Shown: positions 49,481-61,359 of the stretch, one piece after another
Position numbering within the stretch: position 1 is the stretch's first letter
Layout of the letters: each line of letters begins with the position of its first letter
Assembly (NCBI GenBank): GCA_030407085.1
Contig: CM059582.1
Coordinates: 4,216,001 to 4,280,000, forward strand
Direction: 5' to 3'
Source: Trichopria drosophilae
Lineage: Eukaryota > Arthropoda > Insecta > Hymenoptera > Diapriidae
DNA: 64,000 nucleotides
The notes under the pieces: model-generated
Database searches by the model: none
Told to the model about the DNA's origin: nothing
What the model saw: only the letters and a program-made list of their open reading frames with translations
Made by a program: the position numbers and the translations under genes

Positions 49481-52400
49481 ATCCTCAGGAAAGAATGAAT
49501 CTCGGTCTTGGATAGATTCTCGACAAACTCTCTTATATCCGAAGGCAGGCCCTGTTGTACATTATCGATCATCGCCTTGGGTCGGTTACTATCTACCGCG
49601 TCCGAACTTTATTACGAGGTCGTAAATGGCATCGCAGCGGTATCTGTAACTTTGCTACTGTTCGTCGGAAAAAGCTGCGGATACGAGCGTTTTGCGAACT
49701 CTCTCACGAACTGACGTCCATTTCACCAGTTTCGCAGCTGCACAGAAATCTCCTCATCGCTTGTTATCTGATGAATCTGTGTGAAATAAATATTAGAAAT
49801 TTAATTCCCGGCATAATTTGAGAATTGTATATAAAATTTGGTATTTCGGTATTATCAGGAGATACTTCTTCTTTTCTGCATAGATCGCCATTGTCTCATG
49901 ATCATCAAATGCGGTTGTCCATATTGTCGTTCAAAGATGTTTACCATTTTATAGAATTTTCTTCGTCACTTTACGATGAGAGTGATGAAGAGATATATTT
50001 CAGTCCTTGAAATCTTGCGTGTCGCCTCATGCAATTTAGCATCGCGATACTCGATCCCCACACGGAGAATTGTATTCTGCATACGTAAGCTCCATAAAAT
50101 TGGATTATTATTTGTTGTCGATGACGACGTAATAGTATATTTCCTTTGAAAAGTTATTCCCGTTCTGGCGAAAAGAGTCTCTTCGATATTTCGATCAATA
50201 TCGAGGAGGCACGTGAAGAATCATCCTTTCGAACTACAAAATAGCCGTCGTCCTGGAGTGCCTGGCAGATTTTCTTCTGTAAATCCGTTTTCTGCGCGAT
50301 CATTATGCATTATGCATTCGAATCGAATCGAAATGTTGAAATTACAGAGTGTCGCGCCATGTCGCGAATGAAGGATTCGATGGGTGCTTATATCTTCGAT
50401 TCCGGCGCGAATATTGCCCGCTGTCTCATATGGTATGCATGAAAACGGCTTATTCGTCAATGAATTGATCGCGCGATGTCTCCTACGCCATATTTCTACA
50501 TATAGATCGCTTGGGAATATTCGAGATAGAGGCTCGTGCAGGTGCAGCCTGCATCGCTACGGCGCCCCTGTTATTTGAGTTATTTCACACACGGCGGTCG
50601 ATCGATGGGTGCGTTCCATTCGAAAACTCCCCGTATCCTACCCTGGGTCTCTTTAGTCACTCGATGGTGCAGGGATTCCTGCCGCCTACGAGGATGATGC
50701 CGTTCGGCGTATTTGTAGGGGCCGCGGATGCGAACGATTCTGATCCGCTGCATACGAGGAGCTGCATTGAACTCCGGACGAGATTTGGACGACGAGTATC
50801 GGATGCCAATCCAACCTTCTACTGGTTAGTAGAGTTGTATGCCGCTCTGATCATTGATTATTATCCTGCATTCTAATCGGGACATATATCTATCCACACA
50901 CGATACAGCAAAATAGAATTTCAAGTACACGCGTAAACAACAGCAGAGCTCGCACAAACCCCGATATTACTGACGTCCTTTTGTCTGCTGTTAAACGACG
51001 GCAGAGAACAAAAAGACGCAAAGTTCTCATGCGTATAGAGGGATGAACGATTACAGTAATTTCCAAACAAGGACAAAAACGAGGTTTTTGTCGCCCGCGC
51101 GTCCCGCCGCACCGTACGAGGAAATTATAAGCGGAAGGGAATGCAGTTAATGGTACCTTCGTACCGAGGTAACCAAACGCCGTTATTTGCCATGCATATA
51201 AATGCATCGGAAAAGGCCGCATAGTTGTACGGATCACGGCAATTATCGTTCCTGCCACTTCCCTCGGTCAGAGCTGGTAAAGGCCGCACCGCAGGAATTC
51301 GCGTGCACTTATCTCACTGTAGAATGGATCTACTTTTTGACGCATGGAGTAGGTGCTCATAAACGAAGTCTCTCTCAGTGGAAATTCCAAAACAAAAGAT
51401 CAATTCTGAAATTGTCTTTGATATCCCCTTTACAGGAATTTCCTAAATAAGGTGGGTACTCAAGGCAATCAACATATTAACGATCAAGCGAAAAAGTTTC
51501 ACGGATGTATTCCAGATATGAAAGGATCAGAATCTTGGAGGATTTAATGAATTTGGTGTCACCATATACTTAGGTTTACGTAGGATTAAAACGTATTTAT
51601 CAATTGAGCTATGTTCAAAGCATTCTGAATCCAACGAGCGGAAGCCGATTTGCATCGGGTATGTTTAGCAGTCTTGTAAGCGATTGGATAACTTGTAACG
51701 AACGCAACATTGTCTGCTTTATGGTTCTATTAATATCGCGTTAATGCGAGCGCGCTTAATGAAATAAACGCGGCGTACTTTCACGCTGCGCTGCCTGTTA
51801 GTACTAAAATCGTCTCGGTGTAATTTGGTATTAATTGCGAATGTAATTCGCGTATGGAATTCTGGGTACTGACACGGGATTCCGCATCAGTTGGGCGCTT
51901 CCTGTAATGTGCTTCCCTCGTTTGAGGATGATATTTCTATTTAGCGGACGTTAAATCGCATTTAATTAAATTTGCATTAAGGTCATGAGAATCTGAACTT
52001 TTTATGAGAATCTTACAAGAAAACATATTGGAGGTATGTGATGACTTCTTAGTACGGTCGGGTTACCAGGCATAATGTGCATTGCATGGAGGGAATATTT
52101 TATGATCATCATACATGAAGAAAAAAGATGTTTACCGTAAACTTTACGATGTTTTTCCTTTGAAATAGTAACGTTTGTGAATTTTTGTACAACTGACGAA
52201 TTTGTATGATATTCAAATATTATTGCATTCTACTTATAAAATGATACTTGGTAAACTAATAAAAACAACCTAGATCAATAATTATTCGTTCTAGTCGCAA
52301 TATTGAGCTAAAGTGAAAATTACTGATTTTGGGCATAATACATTCATAATTAATATATTATAATATAATTAAGACAAGACAATATGATCTGACGATGCAA

Positions 52401-52760
52401 AGAAATAATAAATAAATTTTATTCTCTTTAGATTCGAGAACGACTTGCTTTTTCGATGCACTGAGACGCACTTTCGCAGAAATCATGCGACTGAAGATTT
52501 AGAAGTTTTTTTTTGTACAGAACACGATGAAAGTTATGTAATTTATCGCGACGCGATCGTGTTAAGTCTAGCGTAAATGGCACTTTGAGGAACTCGAGAT
52601 GCGTTAATTAACTCGAAACGAGGGAAGTCTGTAGGAACGAACTTGGATATTGGCTTGTTGCTGATGAAAATAACGAGATGGCGACGCCGACGTCTCGCTG
52701 CAGAGTCACTTGATTTAACGTCCTCGAAGATGAAGGATTTTTAAGTTTCTTAAAGAGAAA
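49480..52760. other. Large GC-richer block, candidate regulatory domain
   Basis: The longest stretch of raised GC outside the Shroom exons, densest at 50.2-51.3 and 51.6-51.95 kb. Several open frames of 60-122 codons lie on both strands and overlap each other; none is recognisable, and codon usage does not single one out. Could hold an unrecognised exon of a neighbouring gene or a cluster of conserved non-coding elements. Confidence 0.3.
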
Positions 52761-55700
52761 TGAAACTGATCTAGTCAAATCTATACGCAGAAATCACTGC
52801 GAGTCATTAATCATCAAATAATCGACTACTTACAGTCGATTTGTATTAATTTGATAAAATGAGGATCTTTGAAAGTGATTGATTTTAAGTAATCTTTACT
52901 TATGAATGCTGATTCAACGAAAATAATGTTACTTAAATTTAAGTTCTGATTTCTTTCTAAAAAGTAACTACAACCATCTTTATTTTCGTATTTTTACAAA
53001 AGTCCAATGTTGAGAAATTTATAACCTATTTAAGTATAAAAAATGATTATCAAATAAGCATTTTTCATTTATATAGTTTAGATAAATATTTGATGTACAT
53101 GGATCGTCGTCAATCGAGTTCGGTTGACAAACATTTTCTGGATTTTGTTTCTGGTTTTCTGGATATTGATTTTTATGTTTGATTGCAAGACAAATATTTA
53201 CTATTTATTTATTGTTCACACTGCCGTATTAACTGAGAAAAATGAGGACTAGTAGATTCTTATGTTGTAAATTCGGTTGATCTCGAAATCTTATAACAGA
53301 AGAAACCAAAACATTTAGTCGCGTCCTTAATTCAAAAGTTACTGAATCTACACTTTGTAATTGCTAAATGGATATTCGAGACATTATCTACTACCACTGC
53401 AAAATGAAAATATTTGATGTTTTTAAATTGAGACACGGAAGATAGTCATACGATGTTTCTTATTTAAGAAATGTTTTTCTTTTTGAAAGATTTTACAAAT
53501 CTTACATGATGTAGTAAATTAACCAATTAAAACCGAGCATTCCACAAATACTTCAACCTCACATGGATGCGAATAATGCGAATGTTGACGAGTTTTCCAG
53601 ACAATTTCGTGGTAATCCTTTTCAAATTTTTAGTATATAATGTATGGATGTATGGATGTATTTTCTATCGCACTCCAATAAAATATTATAATAAATTGTA
53701 TAATTATATTGATTTTTAGAATCCAGCCATTTTTATTTTCGAAAATAATTATTTATTTCATATTTAATCATTTTTAGTTATATAAATTTAACTCGCATGG
53801 AAAACGTTTTTAAAAATTTATATCATTTATAGTAACTTAATTAATATTATTTGTTAGACATAAACATTTGCTTATGTTTATTAAAAAAAATGTTAAAATA
53901 TATCGCAATTAAAGTAATTATACTGTAAATTAATAAAAACAAATGTTAATTTCTAGAATTAATACTTGTACTTGTTACATTTATAATTTTTTCCTGGTTC
54001 CCAGTTCGACATTTCGACGGCAACTTTTAATACTTTGTACACACATTTTTAATTATTTTATCTCTCTTTTGAAATATGTTTTATAAAATATCTGGTTGTT
54101 TATTTCACAACAGTATATAATCTAGAAATTATGATCCTTATTTTTAAGTACCTCTATCTATTTTAAGTGCTATTAAAAAATATCCATTTGTGATAAGTTT
54201 TTGGTTTAACTGAAGGCCTTAGAAATTATGAACTTTTAAGTATGACGAGTTGCCTTTTGATCCACTTGACGATATTTGTTGAAAATTCATGAGGCTTCCG
54301 AATCCGCTAATGGTCCGGTCGGAATTTCGGGACGCCTGAAGGTTTTTGAGTTTTCGTAAGCGGATAATTTCAACGGAAACTCGAGCATTAATTGCATCAA
54401 AAACTATATTAAAACATAATTTTCTAATTAAGTAACAATATATAATTCGGTAAAAATAGAACAGAAACTTTAAGAGCATATTAAGATGAGGCAGTAGAAA
54501 TTTTTATCGTAAATAATGGCTCTTTTTACTTTCTGATATTTTTTTTTTTATTTATTATATCACTATTTAATTCCACTTAGAAATAAAATTTTTATTTACA
54601 AAAAAAAAACGATCGCAGACAATGCATGCCTGAAAATACTTTGTTGTTTCTTCTTCGTAATTTATTAATACAAGTTTTCGTACACGTTGAAAAATCGTTG
54701 GTTCACTAGTTAATATACGATTAACGTAAACGAAACCGGAATTGTTTATGATCTTTTAAAAACAGCGAAAGGTAGTTTATGCACTTCTTTTTTATAATAA
54801 GTTAAAAAATATATATCCATTTTTTAAAAATCCATCTAAATATCGGTCCACATTTAATTGTTTTATAAATATTCTAAAAATGTGATATCGTGTATTAAAC
54901 AAATCATAGATACTGGACGCATGTTTCATCTTTAAATAAGCAACGTGCTATCTATTTAATTTTGATTTTTCGGAAATTGGGAATAATGGTAAAAGTGAAT
55001 ACCGTCAAATTGAATACTCCGAATAAACTCTAGTGCCAGCAAAATTCGCGGCATGTGCTTTGATGAATTTTTAAATTATTTCTCTTGCATGTTTAATGAA
55101 AGCTTTTTTACCTCTAATTGTCTGTTTCTGGCAGAACTATTTTTGTTTGCTAATAGTAATACTAATTAAAATTTAAAGAAAAATACAGAAATATTCACCA
55201 TAGCTCTGACAGTTAAATAGTTAAACGATTTTTTAAAGACTATTCAGAAAAGTTAGGCAAGATAAATTTGTTTCAAAACTATTCTCTAATATTTTGCATT
55301 GCAGGCAAATCGTAGTTAAGATTGTTATTAAAGTAAGTCATGGAGATATAGTCATGGCGTGAAATAGCTATGCCATTAGATGGGAATGCTTTGTAATGCA
55401 TTTTTTTCTGACTACGCAGTTATGTTTTAGTAAACACTTGAGACTAAACTAGATTCAAAGCACATGAAGCAAATTTTGTGTACACTTCGTTGAAATTGCT
55501 TACATACTACAAATGAGCATACTCGGTAAATTGTCGTAAGTCATTTAAATACTTCACATGCTAATAACATTTCTTTAGAAGATTGTAGTGTTAGGGTAGA
55601 AGAGTGTTTTATTTTGAACAAGATTAGGCAACATTCCGATAACGTAGACGAAATTTTTACTTAAAGGTATTAGTATAACTGCATGAAGAGATATATTACT

Positions 55701-58130
55701 AAGAGAAGTCATTTTTTTTAAATTAGTCAGATTAACAAACCAGTTCTGACATTAGAGATCATTTGAAATATTTGAAATGCTACATAGACGGTAAGATTTA
55801 GATATAAGACGAATATTTTCGAAAATCGTCTGAAAAGGGTATATTATAGACAGTCGTAGGCGTGTTGACCAAGTCTCTGAAGCAGAAACAATTCTTATGA
55901 GAAACTCGCATTTCTTAGTGTACATTCTTTAGTGCACAACACGAAAGACATAACAAAGTAGCAATCGGAAATTCACAGGGATCTTAGTGTAAACTTTAAT
56001 CCATTCGAGAAGTGTTGACGCTTCCTGATGTTATTAATAAAACCACTAGCTATTGTTGCTATATAATTAGGAAAATACTGAAATTCCTGAGAATGAAAAT
56101 CGGTTTCATCCGCCATATTAAATCAGACATTTTGAATGTTTGAAAATTTACTTTATACAATCGTTTTATACTTCAAATACTACCTGAGAGTAAAATAATA
56201 ACACTTGTGAAATCTTAAATAATGTTTCCGTTAGAAATTTTGATTTTCTGTCAGATTATGAGTAATAGTTTGGACGCAATATTGACTTTCTGCAAAGACA
56301 CAGATTGAGTTGATGCGAAGATTGTAATTACATTTCAATCAGTTACATGTTTCAATTGATTCCTTAGATTTATCGGAAAAGATGTAGTGAGTGACGTGCA
56401 GATAAAATATTCAAATTAGTGATGATGGTCCTAACATAAAGGATTAAATTTCAGCTCTCCCTGTCAATTTTTATAAATATTTATATATAAATCTTTTGGA
56501 TCGTAGTTCAATCTGTTTTTTTAATACTCAGCTCAATAGGTATTCGTAAAATTCAATGGTCTATTAATACCTTCTGAAACATGTATACCTAGCTTTTTAA
56601 AAATTAATCTAACTAATCTAAAGAATTTTTTTCCTCCACTTGGAATCGTCGTTTGGAATTCGAAAAATCAAACAGAAAATGCATAATCGACTTGCCCTAA
56701 AACCCTCACAACACACAAAATATTACAAGTGTACATTAATGAATTGCCCGCTATATTAGCTCTGCTATTTTGTATTTCGAAAATTTAATAAGAGTTTGGT
56801 TATGAGGGACCCAAAATAAGTTAGAACATTTGTTATTTTCGTTATTTTCGGAAAAGTCGAAAGTTTTTTTTATTAAAAATTTCAATATATGGACTCTTTT
56901 ATTTCATATTACAAAGAAGGACTCATGTAGAAACATTTTTTCTTATTAAAACCCGGCATTTGTTTGAATAATCGACAGTAGAAATTTGAAGTCACAATTT
57001 TTTTACATTTTAATGTCAGATGCGTAAATTTCGGTCAATTTCCCGTGTTCCAGACAATATTTTTTTATACGACGGGCGTAGGGCTCGATAATTTGCGCCG
57101 GAATATTTTACTGCAGGGCGCAAAATCAAGTTCTACTCCCGGAGTGTTAATAAAATACTTTGAAATTGCTTTGGAAAATAACCCATTTGGTCTTGAATGG
57201 GTTAAGACACGATTTTGTATAGATTACGTTCTATCGATTGATTACATTGTGCGATCAAAAAAATGTCTGCACTTTTTTGTACTCCTAGCATTAATTGTAA
57301 GTCTAATATGAAAAACGGTATGATAGGATTTCTCCAAGCACTACAATAATTTTTATTTCTGAATACAATAACTTTGATCAAATTTGTAACTTTTTTTATT
57401 TTGATAGGTAAAAAGTAGACCTTTAGAACTGTACTTGGATTTTTTTTCGAAATAAAAGCTGATAAGGCTCTATTTGATAGTATTTGGTATTTTTGTTAAT
57501 TTTTTTTTAAATTTTAACAATGACTTCACGGTATTCTTCATTCCAATAGATTTTCTTCAGCCTGAAATTTCGAAAGTTAAGTTAATTCCGCTTTGAATGA
57601 GATTTCATTGAACGAAATGGGTTGAAAACTTACGTTTTAAAATTGTTCGCTAATTTTGCAAATACATACAATTTTTACTCGTTCGCTGCATACGACTAAA
57701 TTGTACTTGAGTTCAAAATATAAAAATTTCCATATTCGGTACATGGTGTATTCTATTATTTAACGTTTCGTTGTTCCATTTAAATTGGTGATAATATAAT
57801 GTGATAATCGTAATAGGCTTTGCTCTATACGACATCGTTTAAAATTAGAAAATAATAAAACTACGATTGATGGATACAACGATTTTTCAAGTTCCTCGAA
57901 GAATCGCCGGTACGAATTAGAATTTCCGTGCTTTGATTGCTCATCCAAATTAAAAAATTGGAAATCAAAAAGTTACCATAATATTCAAATTTCCTTTACT
58001 TCTTCTATGAAATGGCATCATCATCCTGATCATAAGTCTAACGGCTGTTATTTCTCTAAAATAGATGTACGTGGTCATCGTTATAAAACGCGAAAAAATA
58101 TAAACTATGCTGCTATTATTTCTATAACAA
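52760..58130. other. AT-rich spacer with one repeat fragment
   Basis: Long AT-rich region. The only recognisable piece is a short TCCGCCATATTAAATC-like fragment near 56110-56145 related to the repeat at 48 kb. No gene supported. Confidence 0.6.
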
Positions 58131-58137
58131 TGTCTAG

Positions 58138-58500
58138 AATTCGGAACGATCTCATAAATCGGAGAAGGTCGAACTCTTTGATTATTATCAAGCTGACATT
58201 CATGAAACCGTTGATGAAGATAATCTTCAAACTGATTATGAAGAATATGTTCCGTCTGCATCGACATCAAGAGGCCGGCATTCATTAAATATACACTGTC
58301 GAGATCTTACACGTGAAGTAAATCTATCAAGAAGAATGTCTGAGTTGCAAGGTTTTCTGCTGAAAAATGTAAATGTGATGTCGAAATTACAATTGTTAAG
58401 AACGATGATCGAATTTTGTTCCGGAAAATGTTTAAAGCTGATGTCCAGAATTCTACATTTCACCTTTCAAAATAAACAAAAAAGGTTGCAAATTAGATAA
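58138..58500 (+). pseudogene. Transposon-like coding remnant (uncharacterised insect repeat protein)
   Basis: A frame of 121 codons follows a TAG and ends at TAA (58498-58500). It reads an acidic Tyr-rich stretch (DEDNLQTDYEEYVPSAS), then HCRDLTREVNLSRRMSELQG. This resembles the RDL.RDLNLSK..AELLGSRL block of a multicopy uncharacterised protein that I remember from many arthropod genomes and associate with mobile elements. After that block the similarity moves to another frame, so it is frameshifted. No start codon context, terminal repeats or catalytic residues are visible. Confidence 0.45.
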
Positions 58501-58779
58501 AAGTTGGGGTGTTTATGACTGATTATTCACTTAAACTCACCATAAAACGAGATTTTAGCCATAAATTAAAATTTGTTGGGTGTCTAGAACAATTATTTAT
58601 ATTACAAGACCTACAACTTGTACTACACCTGCCTACAGGTGTTGGATCGCTGTCCCACTATGCTTTTTATCAAGATCCTTATTTTTATGCTTTATTTCTA
58701 AGTTTTTTTTTTAATATTATTTTACGTCGATTTTTCTATACCCACATGGGACTAAATCGCGGTATGACCTACAGTTTAT

Positions 58780-60740
58780 GAAGGTGGAATGAGAACCACC
58801 TGAGCTTTGGCGTTATTAAATACTTTATTTCAACATTTATATTGACGAAATGATTGGTATTCGTATATTTATAACTATTGTGCTAGTCTCCTGATTAGAA
58901 ATATTAACTAGAAAATTCTTGAAAGAACTCTCTTTCATTAAGTAACCGCAATATTTTGTAAGAACCATGACGAGTACTATCTACGTAGGCTATAAAAAAT
59001 AAGTAACTTTTTTACGTTCCCCTCTTGAACTTGGCGGTTACTAAAGTATAAATAGTCGGCAGGTTTTAACTCGTACGGATGAACCCCACTAAGAAAATTT
59101 AGAGCTCGCCGGAATTATCAAAAAAAGTTCGCTCGGAAATTTGTTCGCTGGTAACGCGCTTGCAGCAGTTTTTACGTCATACAAGGTAGCGATAAGGCAC
59201 GTAGGTATGTAACGCTTGTGCGGCCGAACGAACATGTTCACGGAGATTTACCGCGGGGACCGCGACTTACAATGGCACACGTCAGGAACGGTGATTCATA
59301 TACCTATCTCACAACTGGACGACGCTAGCCATAAAGACCAGTCCATAATGGCCGAGTTTCGTCGTCTTTGTCTCGCGTAAAGTCTGCTTTCCGTTATAAA
59401 CACACATGAAAATTAATTTCGTTGTTAATTGTACTCCTAAAACGCGTGCCAGAAAATCCAACATGAAAGACATATGTCTTTTGTGTTTTTTTGCGGTCGA
59501 AATGTGACGAATAGTTGCTGATTTGACTAGTATGACGGAAAATTGCCACCTATAACTCTGACGATTATACAAAATATGTGTAGTCCATCAGATCAGAGTA
59601 TAGAGATGATAGACGTTTCTTCTGGACTCTGCTAGGAGTATACTTCACCCCTTATGTTACAGATACTCAACCGACATTTAGTTTCAGATACCCAACAGTA
59701 TTTCCAAAAATCTGATAATAGATTATTTGAAATAAGAAACTAGAATAATGAGTTAATATTGTAGGATCAGTAGATCGGGTCCTAACATTGCGCTCAGTTA
59801 CATCAAATGGTCTTTTGCGTTCGGTCATGTTTGCAGCACTTAGACATCTGATTGACAATTGATAACATTTGAAGGCATATTAGAAATCTCCTAAACCGTT
59901 GTTTTACAATCACTTCATATTTGAAAAAATTCAGTTTTCCAACTCTTTCCAACTTCAGGTTTCTGACTTGTCTTTTTCACATGGTTGGCATAGTTGGCGA
60001 ATTTTTCGTGTCCTTATTGATATTATAGGCTTCATCCACTCAGTAACGCAAGTATCATCTGGGAGTCTCCCACTCCTCTTACAATTGGCCCCTTATAATA
60101 TCGCTCCTTTTACTTCAGATGCGAATAACGAAGAGGTGCACTTCAAAGGGTAACCAAAGGATACAAGCGTAATCATAAGATTACTTCGACCTCCCTTTTT
60201 AGGTTTAATGAGATTACACGAAATTTCAAATTGATTTGGCTCCAATTTGAGAGTGCTTTTTTTCGATGGACAAATCTGAAAGTATAGGGGTTGGTGAAAT
60301 TGGAAAATATCATTGGTTTACATTCGACTCTTCTAATGCATTCAGGTACCAACTCCTGGTATTTAAAAACCAGTGTCATTTTAAGATAAGAACAAGCAGG
60401 TCTGATATGATCCTATCGTTTATTTTCCTTCCTCATAGCCTTCCAGAGTGCTTCTAGGTTGTTAAAGGATCTTAAATAAGTAAAATACTTTTGGTCAAAA
60501 TGCAACCAAATTAAATTCCACTGGTACCCACCAAATCTTGATCTGCATTCGATGTAAAATGAAGACAACGAAGGTAAATTTCATAAAACTGCTTTTAGTG
60601 CTTTCAATAAAGTGTATAGCGAAGCTGCAAACGCTTATTTTCTCAGGACTACAGTTATTACAGCAGTTGCAGTAGAAAAGTGAGTGAACGAGCACTAAAT
60701 AAAATTTGTATTCAAGCTCCCCTTTTAAAGTTGTAAGTTT
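58780..60740. other. Spacer, no gene recognised
   Basis: Mixed composition. A slightly GC-richer patch at 59.0-59.3 kb contains TATAAATAG at 59047, but no initiator or downstream gene is evident. Confidence 0.5.
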
Positions 60741-60749
60741 CGGCCGTAG

Positions 60750-61350
60750 CTTCATTATTTCCGTTGGTTCGCCTACACGTAACGAATCAACCCCGTTAAA
60801 TCACGTTCCCCTTCGAGTTCCGATACGGCTGTTCCCTTCGGAAGGCTGGCGGCCACTTTAGCGCCGCGGAATTTTCAATTTCATGCAAATTTAAAAAGAA
60901 AAAAAAGAAAATACGTCGAGCGTGTTTCGGCGGATTACAGAGGTATATCCTCCGAAGCAGATACTACCGAGGCCCCTGAGCGAGTTGCAAGCTCCCGGAC
61001 GCGACGTTATCTTTTTCTCCATTTATTTTTATGCCCTGCCCACCCCCGCTTAGGGCCTCCTTATAAACGCTCGCGCGCCACGCCGGAACCCCTGATGCGT
61101 GTAATAATAAACGTTGGTTTTACGACGATAAAGTAGCGCTTTCCGCCCGCTCGCCCCCGCGTCCTAGAACGTGCACGCATCTTCTGGCGCGCACTTAAAT
61201 GAATGTTTACACTTTCATTTCCGCTTTTATAAAAAGATTTTTTTTTCGACGTCCCGGACGCACCGCACTATCGCGGATGCTGCGGGTGCAAGCGGCAGTT
61301 TGCATTCTCGTATTTTCATTTCATTTCCAGTCCTAAGGGCTATTTTTCAT
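60750..61350. other. GC-rich block, candidate conserved regulatory DNA or promoter
   Basis: Sharp rise in GC with many CpG words (for example around 60.83-60.87 and 61.05-61.16 kb), flanked by AT-rich DNA. It contains TTATAAACG and CACCCCCGC-type words but no supported coding frame. Confidence 0.35.
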
Positions 61351-61359
61351 CTTCTATGC

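Noticed and set aside
59047..59055. TATAAATAG box
   Set aside because: No initiator at the right distance and no downstream coding frame.
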